A DNA stretch of 5,524 nucleotides from an uncultured Collinsella sp. (GTDB lineage: Bacteria; Actinomycetota; Coriobacteriia; Coriobacteriales; Coriobacteriaceae). A program made the translations under genes and the position numbers. The DNA is taken from the NCBI GenBank assembly GCA_900754525.1, contig CAAEDE010000021.1:1-5524 (forward strand). The letters run 5' to 3'. The notes beneath the pieces are model-generated. The model ran no database searches. It was not told where the DNA came from and saw nothing but the letters and a program-made list of their open reading frames with translations. Shown here one piece after another: positions 5,480-5,524 of the stretch; position 1 is the first letter of the stretch, and every line of letters starts with the position of its first letter.

Positions 5480-5524
5480 CTACTCCCGGTAGGGCACCCG
5501 GTCGCGCATCACGGCGTATATCGC
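5480..5524 (-). CDS. C-terminus of a probable transposase (partial, 14 codons)
   Basis: Only AIYAVMRDRVPYRE and a TAG stop are inside the window. The pattern of a short helix with R/K-D/E-x-x-PY at the extreme end resembles the C-termini of IS110-type (DEDD) transposases, where endings such as IYAxLRxxxPY are common. This is memory-based resemblance over 14 residues, so the family is tentative. The perfect 24-bp terminal repeats are more than IS110 elements usually have, which argues for caution. The frame is open to the window edge, and the 8-base distance from stop to repeat supports an IS gene. Confidence 0.4.
   Translation of the reverse strand, partial: AIYAVMRDRVPYRE

Larger units (their letters stand above)
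5448..5524 (-). mobile_element. Probable insertion sequence end with transposase 3' terminus
   Basis: The element would begin with the 24-bp repeat at 5448 and run off the right edge. A transposase-like reading frame enters from the edge on the minus strand and stops 8 bases before the repeat, the normal arrangement at the 3' end of an IS. Beyond the repeat its sequence differs from that at the left border, so the two borders show opposite ends of an element, as expected for two copies in the same orientation or one copy joining the ends of a circle. Exactly 77 bases of the element are included. Confidence 0.55.

Noticed and set aside
1..5524. CRISPR array, tRNA or rRNA genes
   Set aside because: No regularly spaced direct repeats, cloverleaf-like sequence or rRNA-like stretches were seen on either strand.

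Overview
The window is a GC-rich bacterial segment (about 60% GC by eye) with compact genes, strong AAGGAG-type ribosome binding sites and short intergenic hairpins. The Tet(M)-like chromosomal GTPase, the RlmA and RsmJ homologues and the codon use suggest an actinomycete-like gut anaerobe, with Coriobacteriia (Collinsella-like) as my best guess. That placement is inference from impression, not a search.

Layout, left to right. Positions 1-80 look like the end of an insertion sequence (IS) that cuts off the 3' end of a minus-strand gene for a Tet(M)/EF-G-like translational GTPase (81-1684 native). A perfect hairpin terminator (1930-1955) separates it from a minus-strand GNAT acetyltransferase (1990-2478). 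That gene is divergent from a small plus-strand cysteine-rich, zinc-ribbon-like protein (2556-2852), and an operator-like inverted repeat (2501-2530) lies between them. Next come a minus-strand RsmJ-type 16S rRNA methyltransferase (2901-3605) and, upstream of it on the same strand, a 47-residue single-pass membrane protein (3669-3812). A plus-strand four-helix membrane protein follows (4042-4443). Two back-to-back hairpin terminators (4482-4517 and 4534-4568) close it off from a convergent minus-strand RlmA-type 23S rRNA methyltransferase (4567-5382). From 5448 to the edge the sequence again looks like an IS end, including the last 14 codons of a probable transposase.

The most striking structure is a perfect 24-bp inverted repeat, 57-80 against 5448-5471, which brackets everything else. 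The sequence beyond the two copies differs, and one side carries a transposase-like C-terminus ending 8 bp from the repeat. I therefore read the repeats as the two different ends of one IS type, present at both borders of the window. An invertible segment or a composite-transposon-like arrangement are the alternatives. The left IS end falls exactly where domain IV of the GTPase passes into domain V, so that gene is probably broken.

Three of the seven native genes act on the ribosome (a Tet(M)-like GTPase, a 16S methyltransferase and a 23S methyltransferase), but they are separate transcription units and I see no dedicated system. Apart from the IS borders the content is ordinary chromosomal housekeeping and small hypothetical genes.
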